A stretch of DNA of 64,000 nt, taken from the NCBI GenBank assembly GCA_965223435.1, contig CBDCWQ010000023.1, positions 1,798,001 through 1,862,000 on the forward strand. The letters run 5' to 3'. Shown here in pieces: positions 45,773 to 54,440 of the stretch (the first letter of the stretch is position 1; every line of letters starts with the position of its first letter). The position numbers and the translations under genes are program-made. The notes under the pieces were generated by a model. The model did no database searches and was not told where the DNA came from. It saw only the letters and a program-made list of their open reading frames with translations. Source of the stretch: CBDCWQ01 sp965223435 (GTDB taxonomy: Bacteria > Myxococcota > Kuafuiibacteriia > Kuafuiibacteriales > Kuafuiibacteriaceae).

Positions 45773-47857
45773 TTAAATACCTGGAATCTCTAAAGTTCGA
45801 TCGTCACGGGAAATTCGACACGGGCGCCCTGCGCGCCTTTGCCGGTTCTTGAGGGCCTCTTGTACCTCGGGTTTTTCAAGATCAGTTGCCTGTATCTGCC
45901 AGGGAGCATCGAAGACGTGTTGCTTTGCGGGGAGAATTTTCTCCTGAATAAGCTTTCTGACCGCATGGGCACTGACCCCTAGTTTCTCAGCAGTTTCTGA
46001 CATCGTGAGGCATTTTCCGTCCTTGATGGCGGATTCGTATCCTGGAATGCCTTTGCTGCGACGGAATTGAGATACCCTTCGTGCGTTCCAGGTGTGGCCG
46101 TACGGAGTCTTCGTCCCCATTCGGTTCAGTGTGGCTGCGATATGATCATCGGACCACCGGGTGCCCATCTGCCGAATGGTTTCCTCCACTTCAGGAGAAT
46201 TTCGCATGGTGTGCTCTCCCGGTTTCGGTTTACGGACACGAAGCTCCGAATGCCTTCCGCCACGCCAGTGAATAACAAGGACAATCTCCCTTGTGGAGTC
46301 ATCGACGTCTACTAAGATCTCTTCGATGAGCGTTCGTATAAGTCTCTGTTTAGTGCGCTGCTCCGTAGTTGGTGCGGTCCACACTTTTTGAAGCTCATCG
46401 GCGAGCTTTAGGAGTTCCTCGCGTTTTGGTGGCACTATCGTTTGAGACCGCTTCTCGGTGATCTTTGCCTCGCACGAACGCAGTTTTTCGATCGCCGTAT
46501 TCCATCGCGCCTCAAGCTCGGATGCGACAAGTCGATTGTCTGGATCTACGGATTGATAACGACGCGCGGCGAGTCTCTCTTCGTATTCTGCTTGCTGGCG
46601 TTCCAGCTCATATGCTCGATGCCTCTCTTGGATTTGGAGCTCCGCATTCTGCTCGGCCATGATGGCCGCTTCTATCGCGAGTGGCTGGACCACGGCAAGG
46701 ATCTCAGATCCCACTGCGAGATCCGGGCGACTGGCCCCAAATGTAATGCACGGCTTAAGTCCCTGCATTTCGTTTCCACGCCGGCATGAGTAGCGGGGCT
46801 TGGGGATGCCTCTGCCTCCGTAGGAGACCTGGAGCATGCGACCGCAGCGGCGGCAGCGAAGGAGACCGGCCATAAGTGCCAACCCGCCACGGGCGGATTT
46901 TGCGGCACCGGAAGACTTCGAAAAACTGTTCTGAGATAGCCTCTTCTGAATTCCTTCATGCTGCTCCCAGGAAACGTAGCCTTCGTGGTGGTCCCGAATA
47001 ATGATCCAGTCTTCACGGGAGCGGGCCCGTCCGTATGACTTTCGGACCTGCCCATCCACGATTCTGGTCTGCACCTGAGATTTTCCGTACGCATACGCGC
47101 CAGCATAGAACGGATTCTGGAGCACCGAGATTACGTTGCGGTAGCACGGAGCGCGCCACGTCAAACGAGTGAGTTGCTTTGCGTCTGCGGGGCGAGGAAA
47201 CACGATCCCCTCCTTGCGCATGTGGAGCAAGACTTGTCGCGCACTACCGTGACGCTCAAACAGTCGGAAAACGGTTCGAATGACCTCCTGCACTCTTTGA
47301 TCCGGATCCATAACCAGACCAGTGTCTCGCGGCCAAAGATACCCAACAGGAACAGGCATTCGCAGTTCACCGCGTCGAGCCTTGGCCCTCGCAGCATCAA
47401 GAAGCCGACGTCGGAGCACCGTGAGTTCGAACTCACTCATCGTTCCTTTCAGTCCGAGGAGCAGCCGATCGTTGGGCATCTTTGGATTATAAACCCCGTC
47501 GGCATCGATGACGCGGGCATCAACGAGCGCACATAGTTCCATCAAGTGATGCCAATCGCGTCCATTGCGAGCCAAACGCGAAGCTTCGAGGCAGAACACT
47601 GCGCCGACGATGCCTTCGCAAATTTGGCCCACCAAATTTCGAAAACCAGGGCGCTCTACGGTGCCGCTGGCAGAGACACCGAGATCGGCATCGATGACAG
47701 CAACGTCCTTAAAACCATAGCTTTTTGCCAAGTCGACCAGCTCGTACTGCCTACGTTGGCTCTCGAGATTTTCGCTGACCTGAATACTGGTTGATTGCCG
47801 CACATAGACGATTGCTCGACGTCGAACGACATCCGAGGGAAGTTCACGAGGCTTCAT
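45773..47857 (-). CDS. Large serine recombinase
   Basis: Site-specific integrase/excisionase. The catalytic resolvase domain starts at residue 13 with AIVYVRQST (nucleophile Ser in RQST) and contains LEASRLARNGRDWHHL. A recombinase domain, a zinc ribbon (LLRCRRCGRML with later Cys residues), a coiled coil (AYELERQQAEYEERLAARR) and a C-terminal helix-turn-helix (MSETAEKLGVSAHAVRKLI) follow. 694 residues, complete. Two small genes precede it in the same operon. No att sites could be assigned to it. Confidence 0.9.
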   Translation of the reverse strand: MKPRELPSDVVRRRAIVYVRQSTSIQVSENLESQRRQYELVDLAKSYGFKDVAVIDADLGVSASGTVERPGFRNLVGQICEGIVGAVFCLEASRLARNGRDWHHLMELCALVDARVIDADGVYNPKMPNDRLLLGLKGTMSEFELTVLRRRLLDAARAKARRGELRMPVPVGYLWPRDTGLVMDPDQRVQEVIRTVFRLFERHGSARQVLLHMRKEGIVFPRPADAKQLTRLTWRAPCYRNVISVLQNPFYAGAYAYGKSQVQTRIVDGQVRKSYGRARSREDWIIIRDHHEGYVSWEQHEGIQKRLSQNSFSKSSGAAKSARGGLALMAGLLRCRRCGRMLQVSYGGRGIPKPRYSCRRGNEMQGLKPCITFGASRPDLAVGSEILAVVQPLAIEAAIMAEQNAELQIQERHRAYELERQQAEYEERLAARRYQSVDPDNRLVASELEARWNTAIEKLRSCEAKITEKRSQTIVPPKREELLKLADELQKVWTAPTTEQRTKQRLIRTLIEEILVDVDDSTREIVLVIHWRGGRHSELRVRKPKPGEHTMRNSPEVEETIRQMGTRWSDDHIAATLNRMGTKTPYGHTWNARRVSQFRRSKGIPGYESAIKDGKCLTMSETAEKLGVSAHAVRKLIQEKILPAKQHVFDAPWQIQATDLEKPEVQEALKNRQRRAGRPCRISRDDRTLEIPGI

Positions 47858-48032
47858 TGCGCACCTCCGCTCTTACTTTGAATCCGCTGGCCTCCAGCAA
47901 GAGCCTCGCCAGAACTTCGACCGTCATCTTTTGGTATGCGAAATCCAGATTTTCGATAGGGATCGTGGTGTTGAACAGCGGAAGCTGTGTTACTTTGTTC
48001 CCCGCATGATTCGCGGTGGGTTGATTCGGCAT
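47844..48032 (-). CDS. Small protein overlapping the serine recombinase start
   Basis: A 62-residue frame whose C-terminal part (LDFAYQKMTVEVLARLLLEA) looks folded and conserved. It overlaps the recombinase start by 14 bp and lies inside the 3' end of the 143-residue frame. The overlap with the recombinase favours it being a real accessory protein of the element; function unknown. Confidence 0.5.
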   Translation of the reverse strand: MPNQPTANHAGNKVTQLPLFNTTIPIENLDFAYQKMTVEVLARLLLEASGFKVRAEVRNEAS

Positions 48033-48285
48033 TGGAGTCCTCCTTCGGTGGATTCTTGCTCCCTGCCGTTCCCGGATCGAGTCTTACGGCCGACACCAGC
48101 TTCTCTAGCTCCAGCAACGCGACCAGCGAGGCCTGGCGCCTCCCTAGCTTCATCCCCTCGCAGGTCGCTACCTCGAACATCCAGCGCGGAATCACCACTC
48201 CAGAGTCGTCTGGAAGGAAGCAGACGTAAACTCTCTCTCCTCGCCGTACCTCCTCGTAGGCAACGTCAACTTCATTGCCGAACAT
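47854..48285 (-). CDS. Accessory protein of the serine recombinase operon
   Basis: The first 85 residues look like a genuine small domain (VAYEEVRRGERVYVCFLPDD, IPRWMFEVATCEGMKLGRRQ), reminiscent of DUF5372-type proteins found next to such recombinases. The last 58 residues share DNA with the 62-residue gene in another frame and are low complexity. The frame is open upstream of ATG 48285 (VTYPWHP), so the true start may be an unusual codon. Confidence 0.5.
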   Translation of the reverse strand: MFGNEVDVAYEEVRRGERVYVCFLPDDSGVVIPRWMFEVATCEGMKLGRRQASLVALLELEKLVSAVRLDPGTAGSKNPPKEDSNAESTHRESCGEQSNTASAVQHHDPYRKSGFRIPKDDGRSSGEALAGGQRIQSKSGGAQ

Positions 48286-48332
48286 TGGGTGCCACGGGTA
48301 CGTGACACGTGCTCTAAATCCGATATGGGCAC

Positions 48333-48512
48333 AATGGCCTTGGACCTGTCGTTGGCCGAAAAAATCACTACGGCTCTAAGTCACGCGCGGGCACTCAAGT
48401 AGCCTCGGTCTACTACACGATATTTGAAACCGCGAAGCTTTGGGGCGTGAACCTCATGTACCTACGGGGAGGCCACCATTCGAGGGCGACGGGGGGAATC
48501 TACTTGCCTGAG
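48333..48512 (+). pseudogene. IS66-family transposase C-terminal remnant
   Basis: The frame reads GPVVGRKNHYGSKSRAGTQ, then VYYTIFETAKLWGVN, ending near YLPEHF, which is the C-terminal end of IS66 transposases. The rest is absent. It runs in frame into an integrase remnant. Confidence 0.65.
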
Positions 48513-48539
48513 CATTTTGTTGCTTCGCATCAGGATGGG

Positions 48540-48728
48540 CTAGGTCGGACACTTACCTTGCGCCACGCGGCGGCGACATTGTTATTGAGTCTCGGTGTTC
48601 ACCGTAAAGTCGTTCAGGAACGGCTGGGGCATTCCAACGTAAGGATCGCGCTCGACACGTATTCGCACGTGCTCCCTTCGATGCAGCGGGAAGCTGCCGA
48701 AAAACTTGACGCGTTCCTGGGCACCTAG
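48540..48728 (+). pseudogene. Tyrosine integrase C-terminal remnant
   Basis: Encodes LRHAAATLLLSLGVHRKV, then QERLGHSNVRIALDTYSH, the end of the catalytic domain with the second arginine box region and GHS motif; the catalytic Tyr is in DTYSHV. It closely resembles the end of the integrase at 58265-59051. The N-terminal two thirds are missing. Confidence 0.7.
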
Positions 48729-48759
48729 CCAGCTTCTTTTTGGAAGTTGGCGTATCGAT

Positions 48760-49671
48760 TCAAGCGAGCCACCGTTTCTGGAGACTGTTGAGCGTTTTTT
48801 CGCGACTCTTCGGCAATAGTTTCTTTATCTCCGAGGGTTCCCAGGGCTCAGGGACTCGCCCGAAGATGTTTTCGGAAAAGGTGCAAGCCACCTCATCGCC
48901 AACTTTCGGCTCCGGGCGCGAGGCCATAAAGACGCCCTCGAAGCGTGAGAAGGGAAGGTCACCACCAACGGCGAAATCCAGGTGTAAGTCGTAGGAGCGT
49001 TTGTTCATCATTTTGCTCGTTGTCGCGCCAAGCGCCTGGACTCGGCCCGTAACGAGCAATCGTCGAGGTGCCCGATAGCGTGCCGCGACTTCTTCGCGAT
49101 CTTCTGGCCTGTAGTATCTAAGCGAAAACTCCGGTGGTCCCACGTGTTTCAGCGCCCAACCCTTTTTGGAGAGCTGCACGGCATCTCTGCCTACCCATAC
49201 TCGGTTTTCCATGGAGCCTACTTCTCGGACGAAGTCGGAGGCATAGACGAAGGAGTTCAAGAAGTTGGATTGAATCCACTTTCTCAGGGACTTGTACCAG
49301 GCAGTCACCCTAGGGGCCGTGTTTGGATCTGTGTCTGGCGCTCCTTTCCAGCCCGTAGCGAGGGCGATCCGCCCGTTCGTGATCCGTCGGTCTTTGATCG
49401 GTGAACGCAAAAACTGAATCAGACTTTCATCTGAACGGAGATAGTAGTCATTGCAGCTTGAAATGTACTCGACCTCAGGATTGGAGAGAATTTCCTTGTT
49501 CCAGAGCATACAGTGGGTGCTTGCGACACCCTCGAGGGATCTCAAGCCCCGCACTTTAGGTGTGGGATTGCGGACCTTTGGTATCAAGTAAACGTCCGGG
49601 TTCTGAAAAACAAACTCGAGGAAGTTCTCCTCGTCCTTCGGGCTCATCAGGGTTGTGACTTCGGATCGCAT
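48760..49671 (-). CDS. Uncharacterised 303-residue protein
   Basis: I do not recognise a family. The first 170 residues are aromatic and charged with LEFVFQNPDVYLIPKVRNP, YISSCNDYYLRSDESL and NSFVYASDFVREVGSMENR. The rest includes RRLLVTGRVQALGATTSKMM and GGDLPFSRFEGVFMAS, possibly a beta-rich binding domain. It starts 4 bp after the NAAA-like gene and so is its operon partner. Confidence 0.55.
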   Translation of the reverse strand: MRSEVTTLMSPKDEENFLEFVFQNPDVYLIPKVRNPTPKVRGLRSLEGVASTHCMLWNKEILSNPEVEYISSCNDYYLRSDESLIQFLRSPIKDRRITNGRIALATGWKGAPDTDPNTAPRVTAWYKSLRKWIQSNFLNSFVYASDFVREVGSMENRVWVGRDAVQLSKKGWALKHVGPPEFSLRYYRPEDREEVAARYRAPRRLLVTGRVQALGATTSKMMNKRSYDLHLDFAVGGDLPFSRFEGVFMASRPEPKVGDEVACTFSENIFGRVPEPWEPSEIKKLLPKSREKTLNSLQKRWLA

Positions 49672-49675
49672 CTGC

Positions 49676-50653
49676 CTACCTGGTTGGTTCCTGGGAAGGT
49701 GTTTCGACGTAGGTCAACCCGTCGTTCGCACGGAAGACCATGTGCTGGGCGGTAATTTTCATCCGTACCGCTTCGTCTCTTAGAATCGTGATGGCTTCTT
49801 TGACGGACGAGGGATTGGTGCTCGCGACTAGCGAAGATGCACGGTCAAACCTGCCGCAGGATGTCTCTTGGAGTTCGTTTACGTTGATCGCGGGCTTGTC
49901 TGGATCGATGAGTCGATAGTCGTTTGTGACGACGACGAAACCATCCTTGGGCTCGCGGATACGATGGCGGGTGGGCGTTCGTTCGATGACGCACATCTCG
50001 CCCGGCTGTGTTCCCGACACCAACAGGAGCGAACTTGAGACAACGGTGGTTTCCGCGAGCAATCGGACGGCCTCGTCGTAGGTTTCGGCGCGTTCCAGGA
50101 CCTGCCGAAGGAGCAGAGTCACGGCCAATGCCAACGGTGGCCTTTCGTCGCTCAAGACGGCGTTCAAGGTGACAGTAAACCGGCCCGGCGCGATTCCGGA
50201 GAGGGCACCCATAAAACCCGGCCATGAGATGGTCGAGAAACGGTGTGTCCCGTTCCTCACAAACCGGTAGATCAGTGTCTGATCCGAAAGGGCAGTGCCG
50301 GGGCTCCACCAGTCGAGGTTTCGAGCGTGGAGCGGACCGTTTTCGGTGTCGATGGCAAAAGCGGTACACCCGAGCACGAAGATCATGGCGTCATAGTACA
50401 GGTTTGCCAGAAGTACCTCAGAGCGAGGAACCTTCAGCAGGCCCGCGATTCCCTCCATCTCGGCAAGATAGACAGGCGGCACGTGGGCGTCTGCATACTC
50501 TTCGAGGATCGAACCAAATTGATCCAGGCCGCCCAAGTCGTCCACATACGCTTTGAGCATCCTTCGGCAGGAATCTGCCTCAGAACCGAGGAATGCCCAC
50601 CTGTCCTCTGGCGAGCGGTCGAGATCAACGGTGAACTCTCGAACCGACATCAC
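49676..50653 (-). CDS. Acid ceramidase/NAAA-like cysteine amidase (Ntn hydrolase)
   Basis: Predicted amide hydrolase. The N-terminal nucleophile is the Cys in LGCTAFAI near residue 95, preceded by YYDAMIFVLG; autocatalytic cleavage before it would expose it. LHARNLDW is the family signature and VTLNAVLSDE contains the conserved Asn. Relatives cleave fatty-acid amides, bile-salt conjugates or penicillin-type amides. It overlaps the start codon region of the GNAT-like gene by 4 bp. Confidence 0.78.
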   Translation of the reverse strand: MMSVREFTVDLDRSPEDRWAFLGSEADSCRRMLKAYVDDLGGLDQFGSILEEYADAHVPPVYLAEMEGIAGLLKVPRSEVLLANLYYDAMIFVLGCTAFAIDTENGPLHARNLDWWSPGTALSDQTLIYRFVRNGTHRFSTISWPGFMGALSGIAPGRFTVTLNAVLSDERPPLALAVTLLLRQVLERAETYDEAVRLLAETTVVSSSLLLVSGTQPGEMCVIERTPTRHRIREPKDGFVVVTNDYRLIDPDKPAINVNELQETSCGRFDRASSLVASTNPSSVKEAITILRDEAVRMKITAQHMVFRANDGLTYVETPSQEPTR

Positions 50654-51045
50654 GAGACCTGCTCGACGAGGTGATACGCCTCGCCAACGGTGCCCACCGT
50701 TTCGACGACAAAGCCCTTTCGTTCGAGTACCCGACGGAGCTTAGGATTGGGTTTGGCACAAGAAACGGCGTGGACGATCCATTCGACCTGGTCGAGACCG
50801 CGCTGCCGGGCGTAGCGTTTGGCCAAGACCCAGAGCGTGGGTAGAACGCCTTCGCCGCCATTCTCGACCTGTGCCAACTCCATTACGAGTCGGTTGCCTT
50901 CGAGGCGAAACTGGCCGAGAAGCTCGGCGGTTCCTGCCCGGAAGATGACCGGCTGATCGCAGAGTATGAGGGCGTCTACTTCCTCGTCCGGGAGGGCCAG
51001 GATCTCATCGGGCGTAAGCCCTTCGATGTCGATCTTCTGTGGCAT
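50650..51045 (-). CDS. Small GNAT-like protein
   Basis: 131 residues. The C-terminal 90 residues (ENGGEGVLPTLWVLAKRYAR, NPKLRRVLERKGFVVETVG) look like the acetyl-CoA-binding half of a GNAT acetyltransferase, with a variant of the R/Q-x-x-G-x-G/A loop. The N-terminal 30 residues are acidic. Coupled to the NAAA-like amidase downstream. An acylation partner for that enzyme is conceivable but unproven. Confidence 0.55.
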   Translation of the reverse strand: MPQKIDIEGLTPDEILALPDEEVDALILCDQPVIFRAGTAELLGQFRLEGNRLVMELAQVENGGEGVLPTLWVLAKRYARQRGLDQVEWIVHAVSCAKPNPKLRRVLERKGFVVETVGTVGEAYHLVEQVS

Positions 51046-51101
51046 CGTCCGGCTCCAACGAACATCCTCAATACCTTAACTCCTACAGTTAGGCTACAGA
51101 T

Positions 51102-51129
51102 CCAAAAACAAAGGCGGCTCGAAGCCGCC
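51102..51129 (-). terminator. Rho-independent terminator-like hairpin after tRNA-like sequence A
   Basis: GGCGGCT and AGCCGCC (51113-51129) with a 3-nt loop, followed on the minus strand by TTTGTTTTTGG. It follows the tRNA-like 3' end by about 20 bp, as after a tRNA gene. Confidence 0.7.
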
Positions 51130-51150
51130 CTAAGTGTTTGATTCTATTTT

Positions 51151-51315
51151 ATGGAGCCAATCGGGATCGGACCGACGACCTCTTGAATGCCATTCGCGAT
51201 ATTCGTCCTTGCCCGGCTTGCGCTCCTTTCAAATCGCATGGTTACGCGACGGTGCTTCCTTGGCAACCTTGAAGAACTTGCCGAAATTGACCGCCATTGG
51301 CCCCAAATTGGCCCC
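51151..51315 (-). repeat. 165-bp direct repeat, copy A, with tRNA-Ala-like 3' end (candidate att site)
   Basis: About 12 mismatches in 165 bp against copy B at 61669-61833, with no indels. On the minus strand its end reads like the T-arm and acceptor stem of tRNA-Ala (GAGGTCGTCGGTCCGATC, then CCGATTGGCTCCA); the 5' half of a tRNA is absent. Sequence similarity also continues into the region of the terminator. Such truncated tRNA ends mark integration sites of tyrosine-integrase elements. Confidence 0.75.
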
Positions 51316-51323
51316 GGATTGCC

Positions 51324-54300
51324 TTAGGTTCCCTGGGGCGCTCGGGTCCGAGCTGTGGCGTCAGGAAACTCGAGCACCTGGAGGTCGTCTTGGGTGAGGA
51401 ATCCAAACTTCATCTCGAGGAGCTTCCGAAGCTTTGTGTTGGCTGTGGCGATGAATACCTGCGTCTCGGCCAATGCCGCGTTCCTGAGATAATCAATAAA
51501 CGCAAGACCATTGAGGTCGTCGATGTGGGCAATGGGATCGTCGATCAGAATGAGATCGAGGCAGTCCTTGGCGGAGCGATTGAGGGCAAGAAAGATTGAA
51601 AGCGCCAATGCACTGCGCTGGCCTGTACTAATCTGACTAAGCTTGGCAGTTGTCCCATCGTCCCTTTCAAGAACGATCTCTTGGTCGTTGCCTGCCGTCC
51701 CTAGTGACAGTCCCGTGAACTCCTTCGGGGAATGGATGCGCTCAAATACATCGAGGATGGCACTCTCGTAGGCTTGCAGGAACGTGCCGAGGTGCGCCTC
51801 CATGCCGTGTGACTCGACCAGCATGGAGACTACCGCCTGGGCTCGGACTCTTCGCTCTAGCCGGTCCTCCAAAGCCTGCAAGTTGTTCGTGACCTCGGTC
51901 AGAGTCTTCTTCTTCTGGACGAGCAAGGTAGAGCTATGTGCCAGCTTTGTCTCTAGGGCGAGGATTTGCCAGTTCTTCCGACGTTCGCTCGAGAGCACTT
52001 TCGAGCTTGAAGATGTTGGCGGTGGCTTCCAAGGAGACGACGGAGGCCAAAGCATCCACCGCCTCTGCCGCCCCGCTGATGGCGCGGACCCGTTGCCCAA
52101 GCACCGTGAGCATGTGTTCTGTCTCGTGCAAACCTTCAAGGGCGGAGGACAGTGTCTTGCGCAGATCTGAACTGAATCGCTCGATCTCCGCCTCGTGTTC
52201 TGCCTTCGCAGCGATGATCGCCTGCTTCTCAGACTCTTTGCTTTCGCGCTCCGAATCGAGTGCTTCGGAAGTAGTCTGAATGAGATCAATCTGCGACTGC
52301 GCCGCGAGGGAAGCAATGATTGCCTGCGCCTGCTTTGGGCTGAATCCTTGTGTTTTGAGTGCGGCCTCAAGAGTGTCCAGGGCCGAGATCCGCTGCTCTA
52401 GTTGGGCAGCTCGCTGACCAACTGCCTCCAGCCAATCACTCACGTCATTCAGGTGGGAGGTAGGTGCATCCGCGATCTGGAGTGTCGATTCGATGGCCTC
52501 CAAGCTCGTTTTCAGCTCTAGGCATCTATGCAGCAGGTCATGCCGAGCGCGCGAGCCGTCCGCTGTTTGCCGTAGCCCTTCCAACGTGGTGTCGGATGCA
52601 TCCAACTCCTTCTGCAGAACAAGCTCCAATTCACCCGACTCATGGGCTTTGCCGCACAGTGGGCAGCTACTGTCGTCACCTGTGACCTGTATGTATTTGC
52701 TGCCAACGCTGCGCAGTGTTGCCAGGAGGCTCCGCGCCTCTCCTACCACCTGTTCCCGATCAGCCAACGCTTTGGAGTCGGCTTGGGCAGCTTCGAGCGC
52801 AATCGCGACGGTACTCTGTGATGCCTTGCGGAACATTTCGCTCGCTTCGGCGATAGTCCGCAGGTCCTGTGCTTTCTCTTCAAGCCGGGGTACGGCCTCG
52901 AACGTAGCCAACTGCCGTCGCAGATTTGCTCGCTCCGGCTCCAGCTCATCGAGGAGTTTCAGGTTCTGGATGGTCTGGAGTTTAGTCGCGTTCGTAAGAA
53001 GACCCAGGGCTTCATCCAGCTCGCTCAGGCGCTTCGCAGTATCTGGCACCGACTCCAAAAGCTGTGACTGTCGTGCTTTGAGGTCATCTACCTTGCTCTT
53101 GGTTTCTAGCAGAGCGGCTTTCTCCTCCCTAATTGCCATCGTCGTCAGGTTGTCGATCCAGGTCACTTCCCGCGTGATGGACTTGACCTGGTTCAAGATG
53201 GCCTGGATGCGAGCGTGCTGGTCCTGTGTGGACTCGCTTGCCTGGAGTCGAAGCCCAAGAGCATCCAGTCGTTGGAGACTCGCTGAGGGTGTCGGGATCT
53301 TGGATTCGACTTCGCTCGCGAGTTGAACGATCTCGTCACTGAGAGTCGTCTTTGTCTCTCTTGCCTCCTCAATCTCATTTTCTGCCTGGCGACATCGAGA
53401 TTGTAACTCTTCATGAAACTTGGAAATGCGTCGGCTGATTCGGTCTGCCTCGTCACCCAGGGCCAGCTTGACAAAAGCATCCTTGATGTCCTGCGCGGAA
53501 TCTTTGTGGGCTAGATCGTACGCGGCGTCTGCTGAGAAAAAGTTGAAGCGAGAAAACGCCTCTGGCATTGGGTTGCGGCCTCGGCCCGCCGAGATGCCGT
53601 ACAGAGCTTTGGCTCGTGCCTGGCTTTCTCGAAGATTCGTCGAGCCATCGTACGTAATCTTTTGTCCATCTGCCGATACCAGATCGACCTTCGGGCCATC
53701 CTCCGCACCACTGCGTTTTGTTTGGCCGCAGAGGGCGAGTTCTATGGCTTCAAGGAAGGAAGTCTTGCCCGCACCGTTCGGGCCCACGAGTAAGTTTACC
53801 TTCTTCAGGTCGTAGGTGTCGTCGCGAGCCTTCCGATAAGAGGTGGTCACCACCCGATCAAATCGCGCCAGCTTCGTTCCAGAGGGACCAACGGAGGCAC
53901 TAGCCGGAGCGTCAGCCAGCGGCTTGCCCGAATCAATTCGTGAGTGAACCTGCGTCCGTGGCGCAGTCGTGTAGATGTCCGATAGGTCGGCCTCGTCTAG
54001 CCTTGCCGTCCAAACGGATACGATGTCATCGACCGGCGCTGCAATCGGAGGGATGGGGTTCTGGGAGAACTCGACAAATCGCGAGAGACGCCCCTCGGCG
54101 ACGATGTGCTTGCGGGCAAAGGACGTGTCTTCGAGAATCTCGCGTCGCAACGAAGCTGGCACAGGGGCAACCACGTCGTCGCGGTCCAGGATGAATACGA
54201 GGTAGAAACTCCACTGAAGAGGCCCACGGTTTCGGTAGTAATCATGCGCTAGGTGCGCCTGCTGATACTCAGAAAGGCTGAACTTGGGTTCGAGGAGCTT

Positions 54301-54435
54301 CTTCGAGAAGTCGAAGTAGTAGATCGAAAACGGCTGCTTTGCGTGTTGCCTTTCACAGCGGATGACCTGCTCATAGGGCCGCGTGACGTTGAGGAAGGCA
54401 TCATGCAGGGTCTTCTCGATCTGGTTCGTGTCCAT
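51324..54435 (-). pseudogene. Rad50/SMC-like ATPase of a candidate defence unit, one-base frameshift
   Basis: About 1037 codons. Residues 1-180 form a domain I do not recognise (FYFDFSKKLLEP-like, EYQQAHLAHDYYRNRGPLQW). The ABC head follows with Walker A GPNGAGKTS at 218-226, then a long coiled coil, a zinc-hook CPLC near residue 590, a second coiled coil and the closing head half with signature QISTGQRSA and Walker B LILIDDP. The frame changes by one base near 51960: the first frame stops at 51934 and the second carries the C-terminal head. The length is a multiple of three plus one, fitting one inserted base. This is an inactivation, a programmed shift or a sequence error. The gene starts 5 bp after the nitrilase-like gene. 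Confidence 0.75.
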
Positions 54436-54440
54436 GATGC

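Noticed and set aside
51151..51190. A functional tRNA-Ala gene
   Set aside because: Only the T-arm and acceptor 3' strand are present; no D-arm, anticodon stem or 5' acceptor strand can be folded, and the T-loop is mutated.
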